In this document: positions 31,943 to 38,495 of the stretch, in pieces
How the letters are laid out: each line of letters opens with the position of its first letter
Position numbering within the stretch: position 1 is the first letter of the stretch
Virus record (IMG/VR): IMGVR_UViG_3300040801_005932
Location: 1 to 44,647 of that record
Source: a virus
Length of the DNA: 44,647 bases
Direction: 5' to 3' (one strand)
The notes under the pieces: model-generated
Database searches by the model: none
What the model saw: only the letters and a program-made list of their open reading frames with translations
What the model was told of the DNA's origin: nothing
Position numbers and translations under genes: made by a program

Positions 31943-32409
31943 GCGGTGGCTCCTTCGGTCGCGTGGTACGGCGTGAGTTCGTCAAGGTTGACGGCGAGTT
32001 TGCTGATCCCCATGCCGATGCTGTACTCGATGCGGTACGTGCCAACGGTCGGCGTTCCGTCGGCGTTCGCGGTGACCTCGTACCCGATGACGCGCGCGGG
32101 CACGTGCACGATGTCGCCGTCGCGTTCGGCGTCGTACATGACCCAATCACCGATGCCGTACGGCGCGGTGACCTCGATGCCGCGCGCGCCGTCGATGGCG
32201 GTCAAGTCCTTCGGTGGAACCGCCATCATGTGCGGACCGTTCGGCCCGTGCCACATGACGGCGTACTCGTCCTCCATCGGCATGCCGGTGGACGGTTCCG
32301 TCATCACCGTCAGCGCCACCACGACCGCGCGAACGGCGGTCGCGTCCGGCGTCGGTAGGGTCAACCGAACGGCTTGGTGCGGTGCGAACTTGGTGGTGAT
32401 GGTAGGCAT
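31939..32409 (-). CDS. Unknown 156-residue beta-rich protein
   Basis: The protein looks strand-rich, with HQAVRLTLPTPDATAVRAVV near the start. A central PYGIGDWVMYDAERDGDIVH segment could be an SH3-like turn, and a final helix (GMGISKLAVNLDEL) closes it. No family was recognised. It has an excellent ribosome site (GGAGGG) and overlaps recT by four bases, so it may help recombination, but no evidence goes beyond place. Confidence 0.6.
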   Translation of the reverse strand: MPTITTKFAPHQAVRLTLPTPDATAVRAVVVALTVMTEPSTGMPMEDEYAVMWHGPNGPHMMAVPPKDLTAIDGARGIEVTAPYGIGDWVMYDAERDGDIVHVPARVIGYEVTANADGTPTVGTYRIEYSIGMGISKLAVNLDELTPYHATEGATA

Positions 32410-32410
32410 G

Positions 32411-32686
32411 TCAGCCCTCCGGGTTGTACGCGAGCGTGGCGAGGTGCTTCGGGCACGACAGGAACGTGTACCGGACGCCTTGCGTGATGTCGCCGTACCG
32501 GTTCGGCGCGACGAACCGCGCGCGATGGAACACGACGCCTTCGGCCTCAAGCTCACCGATCCGGGACGCCAGTTCGTAGCACCCGACTTCGGTGGCGGCA
32601 TCCAACCGGGTGAACCCGTGTCCGGCGCGGTCCATCGCCAGACGCAACACCCGGTACCGTTGCGGAACGCGTTTGGTGTTGCTCAC
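32411..32686 (-). CDS. Putative winged-helix protein
   Basis: This 91-residue protein has the likely helix-turn-helix RAGHGFTRLDAATEVGCYEL, followed by ASRIGELEAEGVVFHRARFV as recognition helix and wing. GTG at 32686 is chosen because it overlaps the upstream stop (GTGA); an earlier in-frame GTG at 32695 is possible. It resembles small phage HTH proteins that sense cell state, but its binding site is unknown. Confidence 0.6.
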   Translation of the reverse strand: MSNTKRVPQRYRVLRLAMDRAGHGFTRLDAATEVGCYELASRIGELEAEGVVFHRARFVAPNRYGDITQGVRYTFLSCPKHLATLAYNPEG

Positions 32687-32922
32687 GCGTACCACCAGTC
32701 CCTTCGGAGTTCGTCGTACTTGACCGCGAGCGTCGCAAGCGTCAACGCGGTGGCGTCATCCGGCATGTGCGACGCGAGCAGCCGCACCACGTCGGCCATG
32801 ATGGTGTCGCCTGCCGCGTGCGCGCCTTCGGTGTCGGTGTCGTTCGCGGTGGCGCACAGGCGGTCGTACGCAACGCCAAGGTCACGAAGCAACAGGCGCG
32901 TGCGTTCGTTCTGGTCGCTCAT
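32683..32922 (-). CDS. Unknown 79-residue helical protein
   Basis: The protein is almost wholly helical, with RTRLLLRDLGVAYDRLCATA and ADVVRLLASHMPDDATALTL segments and an aromatic end (RDWWYA). It has a good site (AAGGGAG) before the ATG. No family was recognised. It lies between the YqaJ and RecT genes and is coupled to its downstream neighbour by GTGA. Confidence 0.6.
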   Translation of the reverse strand: MSDQNERTRLLLRDLGVAYDRLCATANDTDTEGAHAAGDTIMADVVRLLASHMPDDATALTLATLAVKYDELRRDWWYA

Positions 32923-33128
32923 GCTTGCTCTCCCTTCGTGGTGGCGGCGTGCAGTTCGGCACCGCCGACTTCGATGATGGTGGCGGTCGGGAACACCGCG
33001 CGTGCGTCCTCGCGCGTGGCGAACACCGGCATGAACCCGACGCTGTTGTCGGGACCGGTCCACCCTTGCGGCATCCGCATGACGGCATCCCACGGCACGT
33101 ACACCATGGCGATGAACCGGCGGATCAT
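32919..33128 (-). CDS. Unknown 69-residue protein
   Basis: The protein begins IRRFIAMVYVPWDAVMRMPQ and ends in a Gly-Ala-rich tail (VGGAELHAATTKGEQA), with FATREDARAVFPTATIIEV in between. The strand-turn-helix order resembles very small alpha-beta phage proteins. The ATG overlaps the nuclease stop (ATGA) and has only a weak site, so it probably depends on translation of the nuclease gene. No function is known. Confidence 0.55.
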   Translation of the reverse strand: MIRRFIAMVYVPWDAVMRMPQGWTGPDNSVGFMPVFATREDARAVFPTATIIEVGGAELHAATTKGEQA

Positions 33129-33970
33129 GACGGCAACCCGTGGAACCGGAACGTCCGCACGCCACGCGCGTTCGCCCGGTACGAGAACTCCCCGAACGGA
33201 GTGAAGCCAACCTCGGCGTCACCCATCTCCTGCAAGATGGCGCGGCGCGCATCCGCGACGGCGGCGGACACCAACCCCTCTTGCTCCTTGAGGTTGAGCC
33301 ACCGGTCCGGCCAGTCGTGCGTGATTTCGCGCATGCCGTCCGGTTCGCGGATGACGGTCTTGAGCGTGTCCAACGACGCGGGCGCGTCCGGTGGCACGTC
33401 CGCGACCACGTGGTCGGTCCAGAACGCTTCGCATCGACGTTCGACCTCGTGGATCAAGGCGTCGTTCCGCGGCAACGCGTACACGCGAACGCCCATGCCG
33501 TTGCCGAGCAACGCGACGACGTACGCGCGTTCGGCGGTGGCGCATGCCATCTGGAAGTTCACTTGCGCCATGACGTTGTACGGCACTTCGTCGGTGCCGT
33601 CGAGTCCCCAATCGCGTCCATCCCACCGCGGGTTCCACAAGCCGTACGCTTTGGCTTCGACGACGGCGTTGGCTCCTTCGACCCAGCCGTCCATCTGCGC
33701 GCGCATGAACGGGTGCGTCGGGTGGTGCGCGACCAACCCGCGCGTGACGGTGAGGTCGAGCTTCCGGCCTGCCCACTCGATGAGGACCGGTTCGACGGCG
33801 GTGCCGAACTCGGCGGGTTCGCTGGTGGACGGTTCGACGACGGTGCGTCCGGTCTTCTCAAGCCACACGTCCGTGATCGACCGGTACGGGTCGAACCCGA
33901 GGATGGCGGGCACATCGGACGAGCCGATGAACGCGCGGCGTGCTTGGAGTTCTTCGCGGCTCATGCCCAT
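33125..33970 (-). CDS. YqaJ-like viral recombinase exonuclease
   Basis: This 281-residue protein matches the YqaJ / lambda-exonuclease group of PD-(D/E)XK nucleases. It has the start IGSSDVPAILGFDPYRS, the helix FGTAVEPVLIEWAG (Glu60), MRAQMDGWV (Asp94), then VVEAKAYG (Glu105, Lys107) and YNVMAQVNFQMA. It should resect double-strand DNA 5' to 3' and feed RecT. ATG at 33970 is used; a second ATG lies two codons later. The site (GGAG) is weak, and the gene overlaps the end of a 23-residue leader that has a much stronger site. Confidence 0.85.
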   Translation of the reverse strand: MGMSREELQARRAFIGSSDVPAILGFDPYRSITDVWLEKTGRTVVEPSTSEPAEFGTAVEPVLIEWAGRKLDLTVTRGLVAHHPTHPFMRAQMDGWVEGANAVVEAKAYGLWNPRWDGRDWGLDGTDEVPYNVMAQVNFQMACATAERAYVVALLGNGMGVRVYALPRNDALIHEVERRCEAFWTDHVVADVPPDAPASLDTLKTVIREPDGMREITHDWPDRWLNLKEQEGLVSAAVADARRAILQEMGDAEVGFTPFGEFSYRANARGVRTFRFHGLPS

Positions 33971-34032
33971 GGTGGTCGCTCCGTTCCGGTCACTCGCGGA
34001 TGCGTGCGTGCATGGTTGTATGCGGTGCTCAT
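33961..34032 (-). CDS. 23-residue leader peptide before the YqaJ gene
   Basis: An ATG at 34032 with AAGGAGG upstream opens a frame of 23 residues (ending HPRVTGTERPPWA) that stops at 33961, nine bases inside the nuclease gene. The leader has the strong ribosome site and the nuclease a poor one, so coupled translation is likely. It might also be a control peptide. The sequence itself is not recognised. Confidence 0.5.
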   Translation of the reverse strand: MSTAYNHARTHPRVTGTERPPWA

Positions 34033-34067
34033 CGTTCCTCCTTCGTGTCGGGGATGACCGACGACTT

Positions 34068-34095
34068 ACGATAACACGTTACGATCCAAACGCAA
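34068..34095 (-). promoter_or_regulatory. Candidate promoter with overlapping direct repeat before the YqaJ operon
   Basis: On the minus strand TTGCGT (34095-34090) and TATCGT (34073-34068) are 16 bases apart. The -10 region is overlapped by a TTACGAT direct repeat (34066-34072 and 34079-34085, 13-base period). Between the copies, ATAACACGTTAC resembles the core of the 17-bp motif at 29103 and 36038. This suggests a regulated promoter; the -35 is only fair. Confidence 0.45.
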
Positions 34096-34217
34096 CCGCG
34101 CCGTGGACGGATGCCAACGGCGCGGCGCTGAAGGAAGAACACGACCCGCGAGCAACGGGGCGCACGACCAGCATACCAACCGGACGGGTGCCCGCACGTT
34201 GAGCGGTATCATGCGAA

Positions 34218-34239
34218 ACGCCCCCTCGAAAGGGGGCGT
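34218..34239 (+). promoter_or_regulatory. Hairpin in the leader of the replication gene
   Basis: A perfect 9-bp stem (34218-34226 with 34231-34239) closes the four-base loop CGAA. It is followed by GTCACG, without a T-run on the plus strand. It lies about 90 bases before the gene at 34327 and may be an attenuator or a 5'-end stabiliser. The divergent region 34033-34326 holds no convincing gene. Confidence 0.5.
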
Positions 34240-34251
34240 CACGCCGGTCGC

Positions 34252-34296
34252 CTTGGGGGGCAAACAAGCAAGCGAAGCGGGCGCTTCCCCCCGAGG
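34252..34296 (+). promoter_or_regulatory. Second long hairpin in the same leader
   Basis: CCTTGGGGGG (34252-34261) can pair with CCCCCCGAGG (34287-34296), with one G-T pair. The loop contains a smaller stem (AAGCG with CGCTT). With the hairpin at 34218 it makes a strongly folded 5' leader before the replication gene. Confidence 0.45.
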
Positions 34297-34326
34297 ATAC
34301 CAACCGACCGGCGACGGAGCAAGGCC

Positions 34327-35175
34327 ATGAACATCAGGAACCTTCCGAACACGAACTTCACCATCGTCCGCAACGCCGCGATGGATGATCCGCGGTTGTC
34401 ATGGAAGGCCAAGGGGCTGCTGGTCTACATGCGGACGCGCCCCGAACGGTGGACGTTCCACCTCAACCACCTCATCACCGTGAGCACCGACGGGCGTGAC
34501 GCCACGCGCGCGGCGCTGCGCGAACTTGAGGAAGCCGGGTACCTCGCCAGGTACCGGACGCGCGACGAAGCCACCCAAGCGTGGACCGGGTGGGAGTGGA
34601 TCGTGTCCGACGATCCCGAGGCGGTCGCCGCCGTCCTACGGGAAACCCGTAGTACGGCTCACCGGTCCGACGGCGACCCGGCCACTAGTAAGACTGAAGG
34701 TAGTAAGACGGAGAACTACCAAGACGAACACCTCAATCAAAAGCACGTCGAACCGCGCGAACTGTTGAGTGCACCACCCACGAACGGTACGCGGCTGACG
34801 CCGCGGCGCTCGTTCGACCATCAGGTGTTCATGGACGCCTGGAACGACGGATGCGGGATGCTCCCACGCATCAGCACCCTCAACGACAAACGCCGCAAGG
34901 CCATCGACCGCTTCATCCGGGACTTCACCAGCCCGACCGAAGCGGTCGCCGCGTTTGGGTTGGCCGTAGCGAACGTCGCCGCCGATCCATGGTGGCGCGA
35001 GCACGGGTACGGCTTCGACAACCTCACGGTCACCGGTCGCGTACTTGAGCGCGCCGAGAAGCAAGCGGAACTCCTGCGCGCGGACGAACGCAACCGGTCC
35101 GCACGCGAACGGCACCGGCGTGACCTCGACGCGCAAGCGGATGCCATCTTCGGCACGAACGGCGCGCGCGCATGA
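34327..35175 (+). CDS. Replication organiser-like protein with winged-helix start
   Basis: This 282-residue protein starts with FTIVRNAAMDDPRLSWKAKG and LLVYMRTRPERWTFHLNHLI. Then DGRDATRAALRELEEAGYLA follows, the winged-helix type found at the start of phage replication initiators. A linker (about 95-150) is Ser/Thr/Glu rich. The C-terminal part has FMDAWNDGCGMLPRISTLND and VANVAADPWWREHGYGFDNL, similar to O / DnaD-like proteins that recruit the helicase. A very basic tail closes the protein. It probably starts phage replication using host enzymes, as no polymerase or helicase is encoded. GGAGCAAGG lies before the ATG. No iteron cluster is visible inside the gene. Confidence 0.7.
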   Translation: MNIRNLPNTNFTIVRNAAMDDPRLSWKAKGLLVYMRTRPERWTFHLNHLITVSTDGRDATRAALRELEEAGYLARYRTRDEATQAWTGWEWIVSDDPEAVAAVLRETRSTAHRSDGDPATSKTEGSKTENYQDEHLNQKHVEPRELLSAPPTNGTRLTPRRSFDHQVFMDAWNDGCGMLPRISTLNDKRRKAIDRFIRDFTSPTEAVAAFGLAVANVAADPWWREHGYGFDNLTVTGRVLERAEKQAELLRADERNRSARERHRRDLDAQADAIFGTNGARA

Positions 35176-35612
35176 GGCACGCCCTCGACGACGCGAACCG
35201 CGACAAGGACGGACGCATCGTGTTCGGCAACCCGCGCGGGCCAGGGTGCCCGTTCTGCGGCGCGATGGCGACCACCACCAGTTACGACGGCAAGGTCGTG
35301 TGGCACCACGCGGGCACGTCATGTTGCGATGACGCGATCAAGCGCGAACTCACGTGGCGGCGTGATGAACTGAGCGCCATGCGGAACCAGTACCGGCAAG
35401 CCGCCGCGGACATCGAAGCGTACGCGCGCACCGCCGATGACGCCGTGGGTGGCACGCGCAACACCATCCGAGAGGAAGCCGCGCGACGCCGCGCTGGATT
35501 GGCGTTGCGTGCGGAACGCGTGTACAAGCCGAAGGCCGCCGACCTTGAGGACGAGATTGCCGACCTGGAAGCGAAACTCGCGGACCGTCGGCGGTTGCTG
35601 CCACGGCCATGA
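35172..35612 (+). CDS. Zn-motif and coiled-coil protein
   Basis: This 146-residue protein has CPFCG (26-30) followed by HHAGTSCC (45-52), which could form a zinc site. Most of the rest is a long charged coiled coil (TWRRDELSAMRNQYRQAAAD, then ADLEDEIADLEAKLADRRRL). It overlaps the gene before it and the nuclease after it by four bases each. It may be a DNA-binding partner in the replication block. No family was recognised. Confidence 0.6.
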   Translation: MRHALDDANRDKDGRIVFGNPRGPGCPFCGAMATTTSYDGKVVWHHAGTSCCDDAIKRELTWRRDELSAMRNQYRQAAADIEAYARTADDAVGGTRNTIREEAARRRAGLALRAERVYKPKAADLEDEIADLEAKLADRRRLLPRP

Positions 35613-35965
35613 CCGGCACCGCGCGCGTTCCCGAGGCGGCGTTCCAATCGCAGGTCATCGCGTTGGCGCGACGGTTGGGGTGGCGCACGGCGCACTTCCG
35701 GCCCGCGCAGAACCAGCGTGGCGAGTGGCGCACGCCCGTCGCCGGGGACGGCAAGGGGTTCCCGGACCTCGTGTTGGTGCGTGAGCGGATCATCTTCGCG
35801 GAACTCAAGACCGACACCGGTCGGTTGCGCCCGGATCAGACGGCGTGGTTGGACGCGTTAGGTGCCGCGGCGGGCACGAACGTCGAAGTGCACGTGTGGC
35901 GTCCGAAGGACTGGGATGCCATCCACGCGACGCTGGCGAAACCGCGGAACCGCGTCACGACGTAA
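35609..35965 (+). CDS. VRR-NUC domain nuclease
   Basis: This 118-residue protein fits the compact VRR-NUC nucleases of phages: PEAAFQSQVIALARRLGWRT, then GKGFPDLVLVRERIIFAELK (catalytic Asp53, Glu65, Lys67), then TGRLRPDQTAWLDALG and VEVHVWRPKDWDAI. This is a single-domain PD-(D/E)XK enzyme likely to act on branched or damaged DNA such as Holliday junctions before packaging. It is the last rightward gene before a terminator. It starts in an overlap with the gene before it. Confidence 0.87.
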   Translation: MTGTARVPEAAFQSQVIALARRLGWRTAHFRPAQNQRGEWRTPVAGDGKGFPDLVLVRERIIFAELKTDTGRLRPDQTAWLDALGAAAGTNVEVHVWRPKDWDAIHATLAKPRNRVTT

Positions 35966-35989
35966 TGCGCGCGCGCGTTCCATGAAGAA

Positions 35990-36024
35990 CCCCGCCATCA
36001 ACCCTTAGCGGGCGGATGGCGGGG
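35990..36024. terminator. Bidirectional terminator between nuclease and secreted-protein genes
   Basis: A perfect 10-bp stem (35990-35999 with 36015-36024) closes a 15-base loop. It lies between the convergent gene ends at 35965 (rightward) and 36050 (leftward). Outside the stem there is no long T-run. Confidence 0.68.
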
Positions 36025-36037
36025 CCACCACGAGCGT

Positions 36038-36054
36038 CTGGTAACGCTGTTATG
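36038..36054 (-). repeat. 17-bp operator-like motif, copy B
   Basis: CTGGTAACGCTGTTATG is the exact reverse complement of 29103-29119. It overlaps the last two codons or the stop of the leftward gene at 36050. Relative to the operon it ends, it has the same orientation as copy A. Confidence 0.55.
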
Positions 36055-36511
36055 GGGTGACGAACTCGTCCATGCTCGGCGTGCGGAACACCCACACGAC
36101 CGTTCCACCCCGCGCCGTGTACGCGGGCGTCAGCATCAACGAGAACGCTTCGCGACCGGTCTTGGTGTAGAACTCCCGGAACGCCGCGATGTCTTCGTCA
36201 CCGGACGGCGGCGGCAAGTCCGGGATCGGCTCGTCGTACACCGACCACGGCAGCATCCAAGCCATCGAACGGCCCGCCACGTACGGCACCACCATGTCCA
36301 ACATCGTCATGCCGAACCGCACGTCGTACTCGACCTCGAAGCACCACGGAACCAAACCCTCACCCTCAACCGGCAACGGGCACTCGGTGAGCATGATGGC
36401 GTTGAGTTCGTTCGCGAGCATCAGCGCAACGCCCTTCGCTTCGGTTTGCGCGAACGCGCCGGTGGACACCACCAACGCCACGGCCAACACGGTCATCACT
36501 CGTCGGATCAT
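36050..36511 (-). CDS. Secreted or periplasmic phage protein with signal peptide
   Basis: This 153-residue protein begins with a clear signal peptide (basic MIRR, hydrophobic core MTVLAVALVVSTG, then AFAQ with likely cleavage after Ala21). The mature part has two Cys (44 and 57), which could form a disulfide bond, and a Pro-rich middle (IPDLPPPSGDED). No lipobox and no other membrane span are present. It could act outside the membrane, perhaps as a superinfection-exclusion or envelope-modifying factor, but no family was recognised. AAGGGAGG lies eight bases before the ATG. An ORF extended upstream (to 36607) is not supported. Confidence 0.68.
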   Translation of the reverse strand: MIRRVMTVLAVALVVSTGAFAQTEAKGVALMLANELNAIMLTECPLPVEGEGLVPWCFEVEYDVRFGMTMLDMVVPYVAGRSMAWMLPWSVYDEPIPDLPPPSGDEDIAAFREFYTKTGREAFSLMLTPAYTARGGTVVWVFRTPSMDEFVTP

Positions 36512-36524
36512 CACGTGCCTCCCT

Positions 36525-36833
36525 TCAGTACGGCGACCGCACCGCAAGGTGCTGCCGCAGCACGCGCGCGACGTACGCGCTGCGTGACGTGTTCCCGCGC
36601 GCTGCATCCAACAGCGCCACCGTCCGTTCCGACAGGCGAACCGTCACCGGTACCGCGCGGGCTTCGCCGTGGCGCTTGACGCCGATGGCGTTCGCGCGCT
36701 GGCGGATGGCGGGCAGCGTCCGTTCGGGCCGACCGCTCATCGCCAGGTCGTTCGCGACCGCGCGCGCGCCGCCTTCGACGTACAACGCGCGGATGATGGC
36801 GTCGTCCTCGTCCATCCAAGGGGTGTTGTGCAT
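36525..36833 (-). CDS. Myb/SANT-like and ribbon-helix-helix fusion regulator
   Basis: This 102-residue protein joins two DNA-binding modules. Residues ~4-55 (TPWMDEDDAIIRALYVEGGA, then ERTLPAIRQRANAIGVKR) look like a Myb/SANT or GcrA-type tri-helix. Residues ~60-100 (VPVTVRLSERTVALLDAARG, then TSRSAYVARVLRQHL) are a ribbon-helix-helix as in Arc/MetJ. It likely regulates phage genes. ATG 36833 is preferred to the adjacent ATG 36836 because AAGGAGG is otherwise too close. It lies between the secreted-protein gene and the unknown gene at 36844. Confidence 0.68.
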   Translation of the reverse strand: MHNTPWMDEDDAIIRALYVEGGARAVANDLAMSGRPERTLPAIRQRANAIGVKRHGEARAVPVTVRLSERTVALLDAARGNTSRSAYVARVLRQHLAVRSPY

Positions 36834-36843
36834 CATGCCTCCT

Positions 36844-37233
36844 TCACGTGTGGATGCCGAACCGCACGTACCGCGGCGGCGTGTTGCCTTCGACATGGAA
36901 CGTCACGACCAATCCGCCGTGCACCGGCTTGCCATGCGTGTACGTCAACACCACCGGCAGCACCAGGTCAAAGTCGTGCACGCCACCGTTGTGCGAGTGC
37001 ACGTACCAGTCCGCCATGAACTCGGCGTGGTCGCGGTACTTCTCGACGATGCCGACCTCGATGGTCACGTTCCGCACCGCCGCGTGCCGCAGCAAGTCGC
37101 CCGTCAACCGGTTGGCGTCGTCGGTGGACAGGACGTGCATGATGCTCGTCAAGTCCGCCGGGTCCGTTGCGGTGCGTGGTTCCTGCCGACCGTACTCGAT
37201 CCAACCGGTGAACGTCATCGTCTGGTTGCTCAT
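36844..37233 (-). CDS. Unknown 129-residue protein
   Basis: The protein starts SNQTMTFTGWIEYGRQEPRT, has a helical middle (DDANRLTGDLLRHAAVRNVT) and ends in strands (LVVTFHVEGNTPPRYVRFGI). The His-rich stretch YVHSHNGGVHDFD (77-89) is notable and might bind a metal. No family was recognised. AAGGGAG lies nine bases before the ATG, and the gene overlaps its upstream neighbour by four bases. Confidence 0.6.
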   Translation of the reverse strand: MSNQTMTFTGWIEYGRQEPRTATDPADLTSIMHVLSTDDANRLTGDLLRHAAVRNVTIEVGIVEKYRDHAEFMADWYVHSHNGGVHDFDLVLPVVLTYTHGKPVHGGLVVTFHVEGNTPPRYVRFGIHT

Positions 37234-37466
37234 GATGGTTCTCCCTTCAGTTCGTTCATGACCTTGCGAACGTCGCGGCGCAAGTTCGCTGCCGCGCGCG
37301 CGGTGTCGCTTGGGCTCTTGGACATGAACACGCGGCGGATGGTGCCGCGATACTGCATGACCAACGCCCAATGCCCGCCACCGCGTTCTTCGATGTCGGC
37401 GGCGTCGGCTCCTTCGTCCAACGCGATCCGTATGGCGACGCGTCGCCGCTCACCGTGCGTGCTCAT
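37230..37466 (-). CDS. Unknown 78-residue protein
   Basis: The protein has a strand-like start (RRRVAIRIALDEGADAADIE), then HWALVMQYRGTIRRVFMSK and a basic helix (AAANLRRDVRKVMNEL). This alpha-beta order with a basic end might bind DNA or RNA, but no family was recognised. The ATG has a very good site (AAGGAGG) and overlaps its upstream neighbour. Confidence 0.6.
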   Translation of the reverse strand: MSTHGERRRVAIRIALDEGADAADIEERGGGHWALVMQYRGTIRRVFMSKSPSDTARAAANLRRDVRKVMNELKGEPS

Positions 37467-37639
37467 GATGGTGCCTCCTTCGTGCGCGTCAGCGCGTCCA
37501 TCAAGAACGAACCGACCAAGTACCCGAGCGTGAAGAACACGAACGCGTCGGGGCCGCGCGTTCCGGCGGTGAACCCGGCGACCGCGCCGAGCACCACCCA
37601 CACGGCCACCCATGCCCACCGTCCACGCATGTCAGTCAT
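37463..37639 (-). CDS. Small two-span membrane protein C
   Basis: This 58-residue protein has two likely membrane helices (WAWVAVWVVLGAVAGFTAG and AFVFFTLGYLVGSFLMDAL) with a short turn. The start may be 37639, which overlaps the upstream gene, or the second ATG at 37630; the site GAAG is weak for both. It resembles the membrane hairpins encoded at 30509 and 30666 in shape, not in sequence. Confidence 0.55.
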   Translation of the reverse strand: MTDMRGRWAWVAVWVVLGAVAGFTAGTRGPDAFVFFTLGYLVGSFLMDALTRTKEAPS

Positions 37640-37913
37640 CTTCGGACCACCGTTCGCCCGCATCCATCGGGTCGAACCAGGACGGCGGGTTGATCGGCAC
37701 GCGCGCACGCTCAGGCAAGCCGGACTCCGAAGCGTCCGGGTACGCCACCTGCGCTTCCTCGACGGTATCGAAGTCGTCCAGGAACACGCGCTTCGTTTGG
37801 CCCGCAAGCACCGACCAGTCCTCGTAGCGACCGATGCCGTACACGGCAATCGGCTTGCCACCGGTGGTTTCAGCGTGCGGGTTCGCAACGATGATGGTGT
37901 AGTCGCGGTCCAC
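37632..37913 (-). CDS. Unknown 93-residue protein
   Basis: The product has DYTIIVANPHAETTGGKPIA, then YGIGRYEDWSVLAGQTKRVF, then LDDFDTVEEAQVAYPDASES, an alpha-beta order in which a helix tracks along a sheet. The end is acidic and aromatic (PPSWFDPMDAGERWSEDD). GTG at 37913 is chosen because GGAGG lies seven bases upstream; an earlier GTG at 37919 would touch the site. I recall similar small proteins in actinophage-like genomes, with no function. Confidence 0.58.
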   Translation of the reverse strand: MDRDYTIIVANPHAETTGGKPIAVYGIGRYEDWSVLAGQTKRVFLDDFDTVEEAQVAYPDASESGLPERARVPINPPSWFDPMDAGERWSEDD

Positions 37914-37915
37914 GG

Positions 37916-38176
37916 TCACACCTCCAATGCGGCGGCGGCAATCTCGCGCCAGTTCACGCGGTGCCACGACACGCTGTCGCCAACGAAGCCGCTGTCGGGC
38001 ACCATGACTTGCAGGTAAGCCGCCAGGATGCGTTCCTGGTCGTCATCGTCGTCGGGGTCGGTGGCGATGGCGCGCTTCGCGGCGTCCATCAACCACGCGT
38101 ACGATCCTTCGTCGTTCGTCAGCCACAAGTTGACGTTCCACGTCTCCCAGTTCGTCCAACCGTTGTAGGCGCTCAT
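37916..38176 (-). CDS. DUF7249-like protein (NGWTNWETWNVNLWL)
   Basis: This 86-residue protein has the widespread motif YNGWTNWETWNVNLWLTNDE at its N-terminus. I recall it from many phage and plasmid proteins of unknown function, some called DUF7249. A helix (AWLMDAAKRAIATD) and an acidic run follow, and the end is a helical VNWREIAAAALEV. GAAGGAGG lies seven bases before the ATG, in the same leader form as genes with promoters. A hairpin lies just upstream (38194-38218). Confidence 0.68.
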   Translation of the reverse strand: MSAYNGWTNWETWNVNLWLTNDEGSYAWLMDAAKRAIATDPDDDDDQERILAAYLQVMVPDSGFVGDSVSWHRVNWREIAAAALEV

Positions 38177-38193
38177 GGTTCCTCCTTCGGGGT

Positions 38194-38218
38194 GGGGCGG
38201 CGGGGTGACCACCGCCCC
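38194..38218 (-). terminator. Hairpin between the genes at 38226 and 38176
   Basis: A 7-bp GC stem (38194-38200 with 38212-38218) closes an eleven-base loop. It lies between a leftward stop at 38226 and the ribosome site of the next gene, with no promoter between them. It may therefore act as a partial terminator or attenuator. Confidence 0.45.
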
Positions 38219-38225
38219 GTTCGGA

Positions 38226-38477
38226 TTAGGACTTCATCGGTTCGCGGTCGGTGACGTTCGGCGTGTCGTTCATGGTGTTCATGGCGTGCTCGACGACGCG
38301 GTTGAGCTTGTCGAGCAGGCGCATGCACTCCATGACGCCGTACGCTTTGACTTCCGCGGGCAGTTCGTCCTCCTTCGCTTGCGCGGTGAGTTCCATGATC
38401 TTCGCCACACCGGACATCAACAGGGCCATGTCCATGGGGGTGACTTCGAGGGCGACGGCTTCGATGGGGTTGCTCAT
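38226..38477 (-). CDS. Unknown 83-residue helical protein
   Basis: The protein is helical throughout: EAVALEVTPMDMALLMSGVA, then KIMELTAQAKEDELPAEVKA, then YGVMECMRLLDKLNRVVEHA. It is rich in Met and acidic residues, with one Cys. It has its own strong promoter (38496-38525) and the common leader GAAGGAGGAACC before the ATG, so it is probably made early and in quantity, as small host-takeover or anti-defence proteins often are. The function is unknown. Confidence 0.6.
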   Translation of the reverse strand: MSNPIEAVALEVTPMDMALLMSGVAKIMELTAQAKEDELPAEVKAYGVMECMRLLDKLNRVVEHAMNTMNDTPNVTDREPMKS

Positions 38478-38495
38478 GGTTCCTCCTTCACGGGC

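Noticed and set aside
31349-32977. Rightward 542-residue frame opposite recT
   Set aside because: Antisense to a recognised RecT gene; no ribosome site or motif.
34103-34330. Rightward 75-residue frame in the divergent leader region
   Set aside because: It spans two strong hairpins, has Gly/Ala/Arg-rich low-complexity composition, and no ribosome site. I treat the region as a leader.
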